A program made the position numbers and the translations under genes. The notes beneath the pieces were generated by a model. It searched no databases and was not told the origin of the DNA. It saw only the letters and a list, made by a program, of their open reading frames with translations. This document shows positions 53,282-61,499 of a stretch of DNA of 64,000 nucleotides, piece after piece (within the stretch, counting starts at the first letter, position 1; each line of letters begins with the position of its first letter). The stretch comes from Streptomyces sp. ATexAB-D23 (GTDB lineage Bacteria > Actinomycetota > Actinomycetes > Streptomycetales > Streptomycetaceae): assembly GCF_000373645.1 (NCBI RefSeq), contig NZ_KB892068.1:211369-275368 (forward strand), in the 5' to 3' direction.

Positions 53282-54489
53282 GGGGCGTTCTCCAGTTGCG
53301 CTCGGGGGGCGGTTTCGGTCGACGGATGGACAGGGCCGGTGGCCGCGAGGACCCGGCGCAGACCGGTGGCGAGCCCGGCCGCCAGTACGAGCCAGCCGGC
53401 GGCGCCCAGGTACAGCACGGGCTCGCTCCAGCGCACGGCGGAGCGCCCGCTGTAGCCGAGTACGGCGACCAGGCCGACGACCGCGCTGTACGTGAACCCC
53501 TCGGCCGCGCCGAGTACGAACATCCCGGCGGCCGCCCAGGTCAGGTACTGGAGGCCGGAGGCGGTGGACAGGAGCAGCAGCAGGCCCAGGGTGAGGGCGA
53601 CGACACCGGGGAGCTGGGCGGGCCGCAGCCAGGCGAGCCGGATTCCGGCGGCCACGCAGACCAGCACGACGAGGAAGTGGCCGCCGCCCTGCATGAAGGT
53701 GATGACGGACTCGGGCAGCCCGATGACGTCCGCGAACCGTACGAGGCCCCACAGCCGGTAGCTGCCGCCCGCGTACTCCAGGACGTTGCGCTCCAGGTCC
53801 AGCGGCACGGTCACCAGGGCCGGCCCCCACACGAGCGCGCCGAGCCCCGCGAAGCCCGCGGCGAAGCGGACCAGGACCGGGCGCCCGCCGCGCAGCGCGG
53901 CCACGAACAGGGCGGGGATCACCACCACCGGGATGAACTTGACGCTGATCGAGAGCGCCGCGGCCACGCCCGCGGCGAGCGGCGCCTTCCGGTCGGCCAG
54001 CAGGTGGGCCGCGGCCAGGGCGAAGGCGATGGCGACCGCGTCGGTGTTGCCGTGGTAGCCGGAGGTGGAGATGAGCACCGGGCTGACGGCGACGCCGATG
54101 CCGCAGAGCATCGCGGTGCGCGGGGCGGCCCGGCGGCGGACGATCTCGAACACGAGGAGCGCGCAGCAGAAGTCGGCGGCCGACGCGGGGATCCTGATCA
54201 GGGTGGAGAAGGAGAGGCCGAGGCCGGTGAGGCCGTCCAGCCCCATCAGCATCCAGCCGGCCAGCGGTGGGTGGTTGTAGACGGGCAGGCCGGGAAGCGG
54301 GTGCTCGTAGATGCGGACGGGGCCGTACACGGTGATGGCCTCGGCGAACCCCCGGAAGATGCGCACGTCGGCCGGGCCGGGCGAGTTGGCCGCGATGATC
54401 ATGCGGGCGATGAAGCCGGCGACCGCCGCGAGGAGTACGGTGGTTCCGGCCCGCCGTACGTCCCTTTCGCCCCACATTCGGATACCCAT
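53278..54489 (-). CDS. Integral membrane glycosyltransferase (GT-C type, GT87-like)
   Basis: 403 residues with about ten membrane helices. The first outer loop contains DVRIFRGFAEAITVYGP and later YNHPPLAGWM, a pattern typical of polyprenyl-phosphate-sugar-dependent GT-C enzymes, where an acidic residue in the first loop is catalytic. It would transfer the sugar from the lipid carrier on the outer membrane face. I chose ATG 54489; a TTG at 54525 is possible. TACGTT ends 9 nt before this ATG, with TTGCTT 16 bp upstream, so the mRNA may be leaderless. It heads the three-gene operon. Confidence 0.83.
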   Translation of the reverse strand: MGIRMWGERDVRRAGTTVLLAAVAGFIARMIIAANSPGPADVRIFRGFAEAITVYGPVRIYEHPLPGLPVYNHPPLAGWMLMGLDGLTGLGLSFSTLIRIPASAADFCCALLVFEIVRRRAAPRTAMLCGIGVAVSPVLISTSGYHGNTDAVAIAFALAAAHLLADRKAPLAAGVAAALSISVKFIPVVVIPALFVAALRGGRPVLVRFAAGFAGLGALVWGPALVTVPLDLERNVLEYAGGSYRLWGLVRFADVIGLPESVITFMQGGGHFLVVLVCVAAGIRLAWLRPAQLPGVVALTLGLLLLLSTASGLQYLTWAAAGMFVLGAAEGFTYSAVVGLVAVLGYSGRSAVRWSEPVLYLGAAGWLVLAAGLATGLRRVLAATGPVHPSTETAPRAQLENAP

Positions 54490-54569
54490 GGAAGCAGAAC
54501 GTAGCAAGGAGGCGACGCTAAGCAACGCACCGAACCGTCACCGTCGCGTAAACCCCCGCCCCGGACACA

Positions 54570-54607
54570 CCCGTGCCCGGCCGGTGGCGGTACCGGCCGG
54601 GCACGGG
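54570..54607 (-). terminator. Terminator of the second TagF-type gene
   Basis: Perfect 15-bp arms (CCCGTGCCCGGCCGG) with an 8-nt loop, 27 bp past the stop at 54635. Confidence 0.87.
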
Positions 54608-54634
54608 AGGGGCGGTGGGCCCCAGGGGTGTCGG

Positions 54635-57600
54635 CTACAGCATGCGGTCGACCACGCGGGCGGTCGCCCGGCCGTCGTCGAGGTCGCAGAAGTCGTGCCG
54701 GAACTGCTCGTACGCCTTGGCGTGTCCCGCGATGGCCCGCTCCGGGTCGCGCAGCGCCTCGATCAGGTCGTCGGAGCCCGGGATCAGGGGTCCGGGCGCC
54801 CGGGACTCGAAGTCGAAGCTGAATCCGCGCAGCGTGTCGCGGTAGTGCTCCAGGTCGTAGGTGTGGAAGAGCATCGGCCGCCCGGTCTGGGCGAAGTCGA
54901 ACATCAGCGAGGAGTAGTCGGTGACCAGGGCGTCGCTGATGAGCATGAGTTCACCGACGTCGGGGTAGCGGGAGACGTCGCGGACGAAGCCGGTGCCGCT
55001 GTCCGGGAGCCGGTCGGTGACCATGTAGTGACGGCGCACCAGAAGCACGGTGTCGTCGCCGAGTTCGCGTTCGGCGGCGGCCAGGTCGAGCTGGAGGCCG
55101 AGCGAGTAGCGGCCGCCGCCCAGGCGCTGGTCCTCGCGCCAGGTCGGCGCGTACAGGACGACGCGCTTGCCGGCCGGGATGCCGAGCTTCTCCCGTACCG
55201 CCGCGGCGACCTTGGCGCGGTCGGGGGCGTGGAAGATGTCGTTGCGCGGATAGCCGCACTCCAGGACCTCGCCCTCGAAGCCGAACGAACGGCGCAGGAC
55301 GGGCGTGGAGTACGTGTTCGGCGAGACCAGGAAGTTCCACTGCTTGGCCCGCTCGGCGAGGGTGGCGATGTAGGCGGCGTTCGCCTGGGCGGTGCCCGCG
55401 AGTTCGAGGCCGATGCGCTTGAGCGGGGTGCCGTGCCAGGTCTGGACGACGGTCTGGTCCTCGCGCCGCACGAACCACTCGGGCAGCTGCGTGTTGGTGA
55501 CGATGTAGCGGCTGCGGGCCAGCGCCTCGTGCCAGGCGACCGAGCCGTGCTCGACGGCGGTGGCGCCCTCGGGGATGATGGCCTGCTGGTCGCGGACGAC
55601 CCAGAGGTGCTCCACCTCGGTGCCCCGGCGCACCAGCTCCTCGTAGACGGCGCGCGGCGAGTCGGAGAACTGGCGGCCGTCGAAGGTGCTGTAGAGGGCG
55701 GCGGCGCGCACCGGTTCGGTGCGCTGGGCCGCGTAGGCCTCGCTCAGCAGGCGCTTGGCGCGCGGGCCGCGTTCGGCGGCGCCGAGCACGGAGCCGGAGA
55801 CGACGAGGAGCTGGTCGCCGAAGCGCCGTTCCAGGGTGTAGTCCCGGCCGGAGAGGTGGCGGGTGACGGGCAGGGTGTGGAAGGCCGAGGCGGGGATGCG
55901 CAGCGCGCGGTCGCGGCTCTCGTCGGCGGCGCCCCTGTCCCGGAGGAAGAAGTACCAGTTGCCCTCGCCCAGCGGCAGCGCGCCGCCCGGTCCCTCGACG
56001 GCGTCGGGCCGCAGTTCGGCGCGGAAGCGGCGCGCGTCCTCGGGTCCGGTGAACTCGACCGGGAAGATCTGCTCCTCGCGGTGGCTGCTGTTCTGCGCGA
56101 CCAGCTCGACCGGGTGCTCCGGGTCCTCGGGGTAGGTGCCCTCCAGGAACAGCCGGCCGTCGTCCGTCCAGCTCGCCAGTTCGACGGCGGGCTGCACGGG
56201 GCGGTCGCTGATCACCAGGTTGCCGCGCGCGCTGGCGAAGAAGGCCAGCTCGCCGGCCCCGCCGCCGGAGGAGTCGGCGAGGGGGTAGCGGCCGGGCGGC
56301 ACCGCGCCCGGTGTGTCGAGCGACGCCTTCAGGCCGCCCGGGCCGGTCAGGTGGACGCTGTACGCCATGCTCCTGGGCGCGTCGTCCTCCGTGGGGCGGG
56401 CCTCCTCGATCGCGGGGAGCCGGAGTTCGGCGGTGAAGCGGCTCCAGCCGGCGGCGGGGCCGCCGCCTCCGCTCACGGTGACCGGGACCTCGTACGTGGC
56501 CTTGGTGGCGCCGTGCGTCAGACGCAGCGTCAGTTCGCCCTTGACGAGGCGGGACCGGACCACGCCGGTGACCCGGACGGTGCCGGCCGTGTCGCCCGCG
56601 TCGTGCGACTCGAACCGGGCGTCGACCCGCTCGGCGTGCACCACCAGCTTGTCGCCCTCGAAGGCGGGCACGATGCGGTGGTCACCGTCGGGGCGGTGGA
56701 CGGGCGGCGCGACGGAGGCCTCCCGGACGGACGGGTAGGCGCGGCGCAGCAGGCCGTTCCTGGCGATGCCGACCTCGAACTGCCAGGTGAGCTGCTTGGG
56801 GCCGCCGTCGCCCCGGATGCGGAGCTTGGAGGCGTCGACCGAGGTCTCGAAGCCGGATCGGTGGTAGTCGTGCAGGCTCTGGCGGGCGCGGGCGGTGGCC
56901 TCGGGCTCGTCGACCCGGCGCAGCCGCAGCGGGACGACGTTGCGCCGGCCGGCGCGGAGCCAGCCGATCCGGAACTCGCTGGGCCCGGAGGTGACGGGCA
57001 GGTTGCGGACGTACGCGTAGCCCTTGAGGTGCAGCTTGCCGTCGCGCCACCGGGCGTCGCGCAGCCGGGCGGCGAGCGGCAGGTCGCGGTCGGCGACGCG
57101 CAGCACCGGGGCGGGCACGGGCCGGGTGAGGACGGGGTAGTTGGCCTGGCGCCGGCGCACACCGCTGACCTCGAAGGCGCCGGGTTCGCGCTTGTCCTGG
57201 ATGAGCAGCGCCAGCAGCTCGTCCATGCGGTGCTCGCGCACCAGGTACCACATCACGCGCAGGCGCAGCGGAAGCCCGTCGAGCACCGAGGGGTCGACCT
57301 GGTCGAGGAACTTGTTGGTGTACGTGAGGAACGCGGCGCGGTATTCCTCGTCGCCGTCGGGCAGGACCTCCATGAAGTACCAGAGGTCGTTGGCCAGCGC
57401 GTGGTCCTCGTAGTGGTTCTTGTCGGCGGGCGTGCGGTTCTGGGCCAGGAACGTCGAGACGCCCTGCACGTGCGCGACGCGGTCGCGGACGCCCCGGACG
57501 ACGGCCCGGCTGGTGGTGATCGAGCCGGGGCGGTCGCGCCAGTGGTAGACGGGGTCCTTGATGATGTCGACCGACTTGGCCAGGAAGTGCGCGGGCAGCA

Positions 57601-58177
57601 CGACGGGGATGTCCTCGTACAGCGCGCCGACCGGGAAGGCGAACTCGTTCTTGTCCCAGAAGGAGCGGCGGAAGACCTTGTTGCAGGCGATGCGGTCGCC
57701 GAGGAGGTCCAGGTCGCGGGAGACGTGGGTCTTCAGCCGGGTGGTGGCCATCGGCTTGCGGAACATCGGCGACTGCTGGAGCTTGCCGCCGCCCCGCAGG
57801 CGCAGCACGTTGCCGGACGCGAGGTCCGAGCCGGTCTCCTCCAGGGCGCCGACGAGCAGTTCGTACGCGTTCGGCGGGATCACGTCGTCGCTGTCGACGA
57901 AGGCCAGGTAGCGGCTCTCCGGGTCGCAGTTGCGGACACCGGTGTTACGGGCGTGCCCCAGTCCGCCGTTCTTCTGGCTGACCAGCTTGAAGCGGTCGTC
58001 CTGCGCGGCGAATTCGGCGGCCAGAGCGGCACTGCCGTCGGTGGACCCGTCGTCGACCATCACCACCTCGAGGTCGGTCATGGTCTGCTCCGCGAGGGAC
58101 TTCAGGCAGTCCGTCAGGAAGAGTTCCACGTTGTAGACGGGGACAACGACACTGAGCCGTGGCGGCATGTTGAGCAC
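54635..58177 (-). CDS. Large GT2-TagF fusion, wall teichoic acid-type polymerase
   Basis: 1180 residues. An N-terminal GT2 domain (1-230: LSVVVPVYNVELFL, MVDDGSTDGS, LAFVDSDD), then about 430 residues (360-780) of beta-rich sequence without a motif I recognise, then the CDP-glycerol glycerophosphotransferase domain with WHGTPLK (914-920) and TDYSS (1086-1090). It should polymerise a polyol-phosphate wall polymer at the inner membrane face. The start is the GTG at 58177; an ATG three codons later (58168) is equally possible. Same module order as the GT2-TagF protein at 49079 but 450 residues longer. Confidence 0.88.
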   Translation of the reverse strand: MLNMPPRLSVVVPVYNVELFLTDCLKSLAEQTMTDLEVVMVDDGSTDGSAALAAEFAAQDDRFKLVSQKNGGLGHARNTGVRNCDPESRYLAFVDSDDVIPPNAYELLVGALEETGSDLASGNVLRLRGGGKLQQSPMFRKPMATTRLKTHVSRDLDLLGDRIACNKVFRRSFWDKNEFAFPVGALYEDIPVVLPAHFLAKSVDIIKDPVYHWRDRPGSITTSRAVVRGVRDRVAHVQGVSTFLAQNRTPADKNHYEDHALANDLWYFMEVLPDGDEEYRAAFLTYTNKFLDQVDPSVLDGLPLRLRVMWYLVREHRMDELLALLIQDKREPGAFEVSGVRRRQANYPVLTRPVPAPVLRVADRDLPLAARLRDARWRDGKLHLKGYAYVRNLPVTSGPSEFRIGWLRAGRRNVVPLRLRRVDEPEATARARQSLHDYHRSGFETSVDASKLRIRGDGGPKQLTWQFEVGIARNGLLRRAYPSVREASVAPPVHRPDGDHRIVPAFEGDKLVVHAERVDARFESHDAGDTAGTVRVTGVVRSRLVKGELTLRLTHGATKATYEVPVTVSGGGGPAAGWSRFTAELRLPAIEEARPTEDDAPRSMAYSVHLTGPGGLKASLDTPGAVPPGRYPLADSSGGGAGELAFFASARGNLVISDRPVQPAVELASWTDDGRLFLEGTYPEDPEHPVELVAQNSSHREEQIFPVEFTGPEDARRFRAELRPDAVEGPGGALPLGEGNWYFFLRDRGAADESRDRALRIPASAFHTLPVTRHLSGRDYTLERRFGDQLLVVSGSVLGAAERGPRAKRLLSEAYAAQRTEPVRAAALYSTFDGRQFSDSPRAVYEELVRRGTEVEHLWVVRDQQAIIPEGATAVEHGSVAWHEALARSRYIVTNTQLPEWFVRREDQTVVQTWHGTPLKRIGLELAGTAQANAAYIATLAERAKQWNFLVSPNTYSTPVLRRSFGFEGEVLECGYPRNDIFHAPDRAKVAAAVREKLGIPAGKRVVLYAPTWREDQRLGGGRYSLGLQLDLAAAERELGDDTVLLVRRHYMVTDRLPDSGTGFVRDVSRYPDVGELMLISDALVTDYSSLMFDFAQTGRPMLFHTYDLEHYRDTLRGFSFDFESRAPGPLIPGSDDLIEALRDPERAIAGHAKAYEQFRHDFCDLDDGRATARVVDRML

Positions 58178-58269
58178 GTCCGTTCATCAAGGGCCTGGCT
58201 ATCCGTAGGGCTCAACCGTATGGACGGTCGGGGGTCACCGGTTACGGTCCCGAACGAGTGACTACGCCT

Positions 58270-58361
58270 GCACCGTGCTCGCCTGCCCGGGGCTTCACCC
58301 GGGCGGTCCTGGTGCACGGTGAACGCGTGCTCCGGAAGGCCCGGTGGGCGGCCCGCCCACC
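58270..58361 (-). terminator. Structured terminator region of the TetR gene
   Basis: GGTGGGCG-GCC-CGCCCACC at 58343-58361 is a compact hairpin 58 bp past the TetR stop; further on, CACCGTG/CACGGTG arms enclose GCCCGGG/CCCGGGC (about 58270-58316). Confidence 0.6.
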
Positions 58362-58418
58362 AGACTAACCGATGGAAGGGTGACCCCTACAAGCACGCTT
58401 GGACACATGATCGAAGCG

Positions 58419-59042
58419 TCACACGGCGGGGTCCGCCCGGTGTGTGAGAGCGGCCACGGCGGAGGCGGCGAGGTCGTCCAGATACCCCGCCGGCAGCTCC
58501 CCCCGGACCACCGCGAGCCGCCAGTAGAGCGGGCCGACGATCAGGTCGAGGGCGCGGTCGGGGTCGCTGTCCGGCGGCAGCTCTCCGCGTGCGACGGCGT
58601 CCCGGACGACCACGGCGGCGACGCCCTGCTGGGGGTCGAGCAGGGCGGCCTTGATGGCGTCGGAGATCTCCGGGTTCCGGGCCGCCTCGACCAGCAGGTC
58701 CGGGATGACCTGGGAGGCCAGCGGGTGGCGCAGGGCGTACGCGGCCAGTTCGAGCACGGCGCGCACGTCCCCGTACAGCGAGCCGGTGGCCGGGGCGGGC
58801 ATGCCCTGTGCGGCGACGGCGGAGACCAGGTCCAGGACCAGGTGCAGCTTGGACTTCCAGCGCCGGTAGACCGCGGTCTTGCCGACGCCCGCCCGCCGCG
58901 CGATGCCCTCGATGGACATCCGCGCGAAACCGACCGCCGCCAGCTCCGCGAACACCGCGCTGCGGATGGCGTCGGTCACGTCCTCGCGCAGGACGGCGGC
59001 TCCCGCCGGGGCTCGGCGGCGGCTTCCGGGGTCGGTGGTCAT
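58419..59042 (-). CDS. TetR family transcriptional regulator
   Basis: 207 residues. The N-terminal helix-turn-helix (about 20-66: TDAIRSAVFAELAAVGFARMSIEGIARRAGVGKTAVYRRWKSK) is classic TetR; the C-terminal ligand domain fits the group with ALRHPLASQVIPDLL and PLYWRLAV. It is divergent from the TagGH-type exporter genes, with 266 bp between starts, so it may regulate them and itself; ligand unknown. ATG at 59042. Confidence 0.9.
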   Translation of the reverse strand: MTTDPGSRRRAPAGAAVLREDVTDAIRSAVFAELAAVGFARMSIEGIARRAGVGKTAVYRRWKSKLHLVLDLVSAVAAQGMPAPATGSLYGDVRAVLELAAYALRHPLASQVIPDLLVEAARNPEISDAIKAALLDPQQGVAAVVVRDAVARGELPPDSDPDRALDLIVGPLYWRLAVVRGELPAGYLDDLAASAVAALTHRADPAV

Positions 59043-59203
59043 GGCCGAATCATAGTCCGCGACGACGAAACGGTTGCGTTCCGGCGTCGGAGCGTCCTAC
59101 CCTCGGCGTAGCGACGATACGGTCCCGTCCCGTCGCCGCGCAGTCCTTTTCCCCGCCACGCGGCCCCGCTCGCGGGCCCCGAGCCGCCGGTTCCTCTTCC
59201 CCG

Positions 59204-59297
59204 TCCCGCCCTGCCCGCATCCCCTTCCCCGCCCTGCCCGCTTCCCTGCCCTGCCCGCTTCCCCCGCTTCCCCGCTTCCTCCGCCTCCTCCCGTCGA
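59204..59297 (+). repeat. Pyrimidine-only-like tandem tract before the exporter gene
   Basis: About 90 nt nearly free of A and poor in G on the plus strand, made of slipped copies of CCCTGCCCGCTTCC. It ends some 12 bp before the GTG start of the permease gene and would be in its leader. Confidence 0.7.
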
Positions 59298-59308
59298 AAG
59301 CGATCGTG

Positions 59309-60289
59309 GTGAGCCAGACAACAGCCCAGGCCCCGGCGGACGCCCCGCCGCCCGCCTCCCCGCCCGTACACGAACCGCCGGTGCACGAACCGCCGGTGTA
59401 CGAACCGCCCGTGTACGGATCGGGCGAGCTGGCGGCCCTCGCAGCACGGCACGGACTGACCGTGAGCGGGGCGCGGCCGTCGCTGCCGGCGTACGTACGG
59501 CAGCTGTGGGGGCGGCGGCACTTCATCACGGCCTTCGCCACCGCCAAGCTCACCGCCCAGTACAGCCAGGCGAAGCTCGGCCAGATCTGGCAGATCATGA
59601 CCCCGCTGCTCAACGCGACGGTCTACTACTTCATCTTCGGCATCCTGATGAAGACCAAGCACGGCGTGCCGGACTACGTCCCGTTCCTAGTCACGGGCGT
59701 CTTCATCTGGACCTTCACCAGCTCCTCGATCACCGCGGGCACCCGCGCCATCAGCGGCAACCTCGGGCTGGTCCGGGCGCTGCACTTCCCGCGCGCCTCG
59801 CTGCCCGTCGCGCTCGCCCTGCAACAGCTCCAGCAACTGCTCTTCTCGCTCGGCGCGCTGACCCTGATCCTGCTGGCCTTCGGCCAGTACCCGCGCCCGT
59901 CCTGGCTGCTCGCGGTGCCCGCCCTGGCCCTCCAGGCCGTCTTCAACACGGGCGTCTCGATGGTCGTGGCCCGCCTGGCCGCGCGCACTCCGGACATCGC
60001 CCAGCTCACCCCGTTCATCCTGCGCACCTGGATGTACGCGTCGGGGGTGATGTGGAGCATGGACACGATGCTGCGGGGCAACAGCGTCCCGCACCTGGTG
60101 AAGCTCGCCCTGGAATTCAACCCGGCGGCCGTCTTCATCGACCTCATGCGGTTCGCGCTCATCGACAGCTTCGGCGCGGGCCAACTGCCCCCGCACGTAT
60201 GGGCCGTCGCAGCGGGCTGGGCACTGGTCTGCGGCGTGGGCGGCTTCATCTACTTCTGGAAGGCCGAGGAGAGTTACGGACGTGGCTGA
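59309..60289 (+). CDS. ABC-2 type polysaccharide exporter permease (TagG/Wzm-like)
   Basis: 326 residues. The N-terminus has four EPPV(H/Y) repeats (about 20-38), then a cytoplasmic segment FATAKLTAQYSQAKLGQIWQI, typical of the TagG/Wzm amphipathic region, then six membrane helices. With the ATPase that overlaps its end by 8 nt it should export an undecaprenyl-linked wall polymer. The GTG at 59309 was chosen (a GTG directly before it is possible); GAAAG is the only weak ribosome-binding site. Confidence 0.87.
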   Translation: MSQTTAQAPADAPPPASPPVHEPPVHEPPVYEPPVYGSGELAALAARHGLTVSGARPSLPAYVRQLWGRRHFITAFATAKLTAQYSQAKLGQIWQIMTPLLNATVYYFIFGILMKTKHGVPDYVPFLVTGVFIWTFTSSSITAGTRAISGNLGLVRALHFPRASLPVALALQQLQQLLFSLGALTLILLAFGQYPRPSWLLAVPALALQAVFNTGVSMVVARLAARTPDIAQLTPFILRTWMYASGVMWSMDTMLRGNSVPHLVKLALEFNPAAVFIDLMRFALIDSFGAGQLPPHVWAVAAGWALVCGVGGFIYFWKAEESYGRG

Positions 60290-61073
60290 GCACACGGATT
60301 CCGCGGTGCCGACGGTCGTCGTCGACGACGTCCACATCACCTACAAGGTCAACGGCGCCCGCACCGGCAGGGGCAGCGCCACCTCCGCCCTGAGCCGCAT
60401 CACCTCGCGCCGGAAGAGCCCGGGGGTGCGCGAAGTGCACGCCGTGAAGGGCGTCAGCTTCGCCGCGTACAGGGGCGAGGCGATCGGGCTGATCGGCTCC
60501 AACGGCTCGGGGAAGTCCACCCTGCTGAAGGCCATCGCCGGCCTGCTGCCCGCCACGAAGGGCCGCGTCCACACCCACGGACAGCCCTCGCTGCTCGGGG
60601 TGAACGCGGCACTGATGAACGACCTGACCGGTGAACGCAACGTCGTGCTCGGCGGCCTCGCGATGGGCATGACCCGCGCGGAGATCCGCGAGCGCTACGA
60701 GGAGATCGTCGACTTCTCCGGTATCAACGAGAAGGGCGACTTCATCACCCTGCCGATGCGCACGTACTCCTCCGGTATGGGCGCCCGCCTGCGCTTCTCG
60801 ATCGCCGCCGCGAAGAACCACGACGTCCTGCTGATCGACGAGGCCCTGTCGACGGGCGACGCGAAGTTCCAGCGCCGCAGCAAGGACCGGATCATCGAAC
60901 TCCGCCGCCTGGCCGGCACGGTGTTCCTGGTCAGCCACAACAACAAGTCGATCACCGAAACCTGCGACCGGGCCCTCTGGCTGGAGGCCGGCACGCTACG
61001 CATGGACGGCCCGGCGAAGGAGGTGGTGGCAGCCTACGAAAAGTCCACCCACCCCACCCGACGCCCCACCTGA
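60282..61073 (+). CDS. ABC exporter ATPase (TagH/Wzt-like)
   Basis: 263 residues: Walker A GSNGSGKST, signature YSSGMGARLRF, Walker B VLLIDEALSTGD and switch His in LVSHNN. The signature with SSGM and no Q is that of polysaccharide exporters of the TagH/Wzt group. There is no C-terminal carbohydrate-binding domain, so export is not tied to a chain-end cap as in some Wzt proteins. GTG start within the permease end. The stop codon is the first part of a direct repeat in the spacer. Confidence 0.92.
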   Translation: MAEHTDSAVPTVVVDDVHITYKVNGARTGRGSATSALSRITSRRKSPGVREVHAVKGVSFAAYRGEAIGLIGSNGSGKSTLLKAIAGLLPATKGRVHTHGQPSLLGVNAALMNDLTGERNVVLGGLAMGMTRAEIRERYEEIVDFSGINEKGDFITLPMRTYSSGMGARLRFSIAAAKNHDVLLIDEALSTGDAKFQRRSKDRIIELRRLAGTVFLVSHNNKSITETCDRALWLEAGTLRMDGPAKEVVAAYEKSTHPTRRPT

Positions 61074-61445
61074 GGCCCAACTCAAGCCATCGCACTCCCC
61101 CACGAGCCCGCCACTCCCCCTCAAGCCGCCGCCCCGAGCGACCCGGCGCTCACCCGAGGCCCAACTCAAGCCATCGCACTCCCCCGCAAGCCCGTCACGC
61201 CCCCCAAACCCGTCACGCCCCCCAACCCGTCACGCCCTCTCAACCCGTCACGCCCCCCAACCCGTCACGCCCTCTCAAGCCCGTCCGGCGATTGAGGACA
61301 AGCCCCCAGCCACGGACCGCGGCAACGCTTCCGAGCCACGCCCGACCCGTCCGGCGATTGAGGACGTCTTTCAAGCCCGTCCGGCGATTGAGGACAAGGC
61401 CCGAGCCGGAAACACCGCGGCACCCCCAGCCCGTCCGGCAAGGAC
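61072..61445. repeat. Repeat-rich spacer: three repeat families
   Basis: Family A, 30 bp, two copies (61072-61101, 61156-61185), beginning GAGGCCCAACTCAAGCCATC. Family B, tandem units of 17-18 bp starting CCCGTCACGCC at 61191, 61209, 61226, 61244 and 61261. Family C, GTCCGGCGATTGAGGAC at 61283-61299, 61349-61365 and 61379-61395, with a fourth copy shortened at 61433-61445. Family C has GTCC/GGAC ends and is, as I recall, common between genes in streptomycetes. No gene is seen here. Confidence 0.85.
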
Positions 61446-61499
61446 AAGGCGGCCACCGGGAAACCCCGGCAGCCGCCTCACCTCACCGCCACACCACGC

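Noticed and set aside
54311-58261. A 1316-codon plus-strand open frame
   Set aside because: Its composition is Gly/Val/Arg/Asp-rich noise; the opposite strand has clear GT2 and TagF motifs.
61191-61278. Tandem 17-18-bp units as a possible CRISPR array
   Set aside because: Units are directly adjacent without unique spacers, and there are no cas genes.
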